A program made the position numbers and the translations under genes. Under the pieces are notes generated by a model, which worked only from the letters and a program-made list of their open reading frames with translations, was not told the DNA's origin and made no database searches. From positions 1 to 6,111 of the forward strand of contig USLW01000134.1 in assembly GCA_900555605.1 (NCBI GenBank): DNA of 6,111 bases. Reading direction: 5' to 3'. Source of the stretch: an uncultured Clostridium sp. (GTDB lineage: Bacteria > Bacillota > Clostridia > UBA1212 > UBA1255). Shown piece by piece: positions 5,455 through 6,111 of the stretch (position 1 is its first letter; each line of letters starts with the position of its first letter).

Positions 5455-6111
5455 ATGGATTCAAAAAGGGAGATGCTGAATAAGGAATTGGCGCAGATGT
5501 TAAAAGGCGGCGTGATTATGGATGTGACGAGCCCGGAGCAGGCGCAGATTGCACAGGCGGCGGGAGCCTGCGCAGTCATGGCATTAGAACGGATTCCCGC
5601 GGATATCCGGGCTGCGGGCGGCGTTGCCCGAATGAGCGACCCCCGGCTGATTCGGGAAATTCAGGAGGCTGTTTCCATTCCGGTAATGGCCAAATGCAGA
5701 ATCGGACATTTTGCGGAGGCACAGATTCTGGAGGCCATCGAAATCGACTATATTGATGAAAGCGAGGTGCTGTCGCCTGCGGACGACAGATACCATATTG
5801 ATAAAACACAGTTTCAGGTTCCGTTTGTCTGCGGTGCGAAAGATCTGGGGGAAGCGCTGCGCAGAATCAGCGAAGGTGCTGCTATGATCCGGACAAAAGG
5901 GGAGCCCGGAACCGGCGATATTGTGCAGGCAGTCCGTCATATGCGCAAGATGAACAGTGAAATTTCACGGATTTCTGCTATGCGTGAAGATGAGCTGTAT
6001 CAGGCGGCAAAGGAATCGCAGGTACCGTATGATCTTATTTTATTTGTACATGAAAACGGAAGGCTGCCTGTTGTGAATTTCGCGGCAGGCGGCATTGCAA
6101 CGCCTGCCGAT
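5455..6111 (+). CDS. pdxS: Pyridoxal 5'-phosphate synthase subunit PdxS (C-terminus cut by window edge)
   Basis: The synthase subunit of the two-protein, ribose-5-phosphate-dependent PLP pathway. In the cytoplasm it condenses ribose 5-phosphate, glyceraldehyde 3-phosphate and ammonia supplied by the glutaminase PdxT. The first 219 of about 290 residues are present and the frame runs off the right edge. Very conserved blocks are visible: [13 protein letters not shown] (12-24), [15 protein letters not shown] (43-57), [11 protein letters not shown] (79-89), IDESEVL (100-106) and [10 protein letters not shown] (145-154). Asp23, Lys80 and Lys148 match the catalytic Asp24, Lys81 and Lys149 of the Bacillus subtilis enzyme. 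No key residue in the visible part is missing. The start at 5455 follows AGGAGG by eight bases. Divergence from pdxR and the leader elements indicate PLP-responsive control. pdxT is expected just beyond the window but cannot be seen. Confidence 0.97.
   Translation, partial: MDSKREMLNKELAQMLKGGVIMDVTSPEQAQIAQAAGACAVMALERIPADIRAAGGVARMSDPRLIREIQEAVSIPVMAKCRIGHFAEAQILEAIEIDYIDESEVLSPADDRYHIDKTQFQVPFVCGAKDLGEALRRISEGAAMIRTKGEPGTGDIVQAVRHMRKMNSEISRISAMREDELYQAAKESQVPYDLILFVHENGRLPVVNFAAGGIATPAD

Noticed and set aside
5358..5940. Minus-strand open frames opposite pdxS
   Set aside because: They oppose one of the most conserved bacterial proteins and show no domain signature of their own.

Overview
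The window reads as a chromosomal segment from a Gram-positive, low-to-mid GC anaerobe of the Clostridia (Lachnospiraceae or Oscillospiraceae type). This is inferred from strong AGGAGG-type ribosome binding sites, TATAAT promoters, a Clostridia-like CotH/LTD lipoprotein, and a MocR-type PdxR regulator divergent from pdxS. No species can be named. I see no tRNA, rRNA, CRISPR array, insertion sequence or phage gene.

Layout. (1) Positions 1-2211, minus strand: the first 737 residues of a secreted lipoprotein with two lamin-tail domains, a chitobiase-type C-terminal domain and a CotH-kinase domain. It is cut by the left edge. (2) Positions 2212-2446: a divergent regulatory gap with an extended -10 promoter for each side and two perfect palindromes. 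(3) Positions 2447-3879, plus strand: deoC (deoxyribose-phosphate aldolase), whose stop codon overlaps the start of an unrecognised seven-helix membrane protein, so the two look translationally coupled. (4) Positions 3886-5322, minus strand: a GntR/MocR regulator with an aminotransferase-like domain, called pdxR. It converges on the membrane protein with only 6 bases between stops. (5) Positions 5323-5454: a divergent control region with TGGT direct repeats, back-to-back promoters and a structured leader. (6) Positions 5455-6111, plus strand: the first 219 residues of pdxS, cut by the right edge; pdxT is expected next.

How the genes fit together. pdxR and pdxS form the familiar regulator/target pair for the ribose-5-phosphate-dependent route to pyridoxal 5'-phosphate. 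DeoC yields glyceraldehyde-3-phosphate, which is also a PdxS substrate, so a metabolic link is conceivable, but deoC has its own promoter and may simply be a neighbour. The CotH lipoprotein looks unrelated.

The least expected observation is at the 5' end of the predicted pdxS transcript. A 10-base-pair hairpin there buries a perfect Shine-Dalgarno site belonging to a six-codon reading frame, which ends one base before the pdxS start codon. The same anti-Shine-Dalgarno arm could instead pair with the pdxS Shine-Dalgarno. This is a prediction from sequence only.
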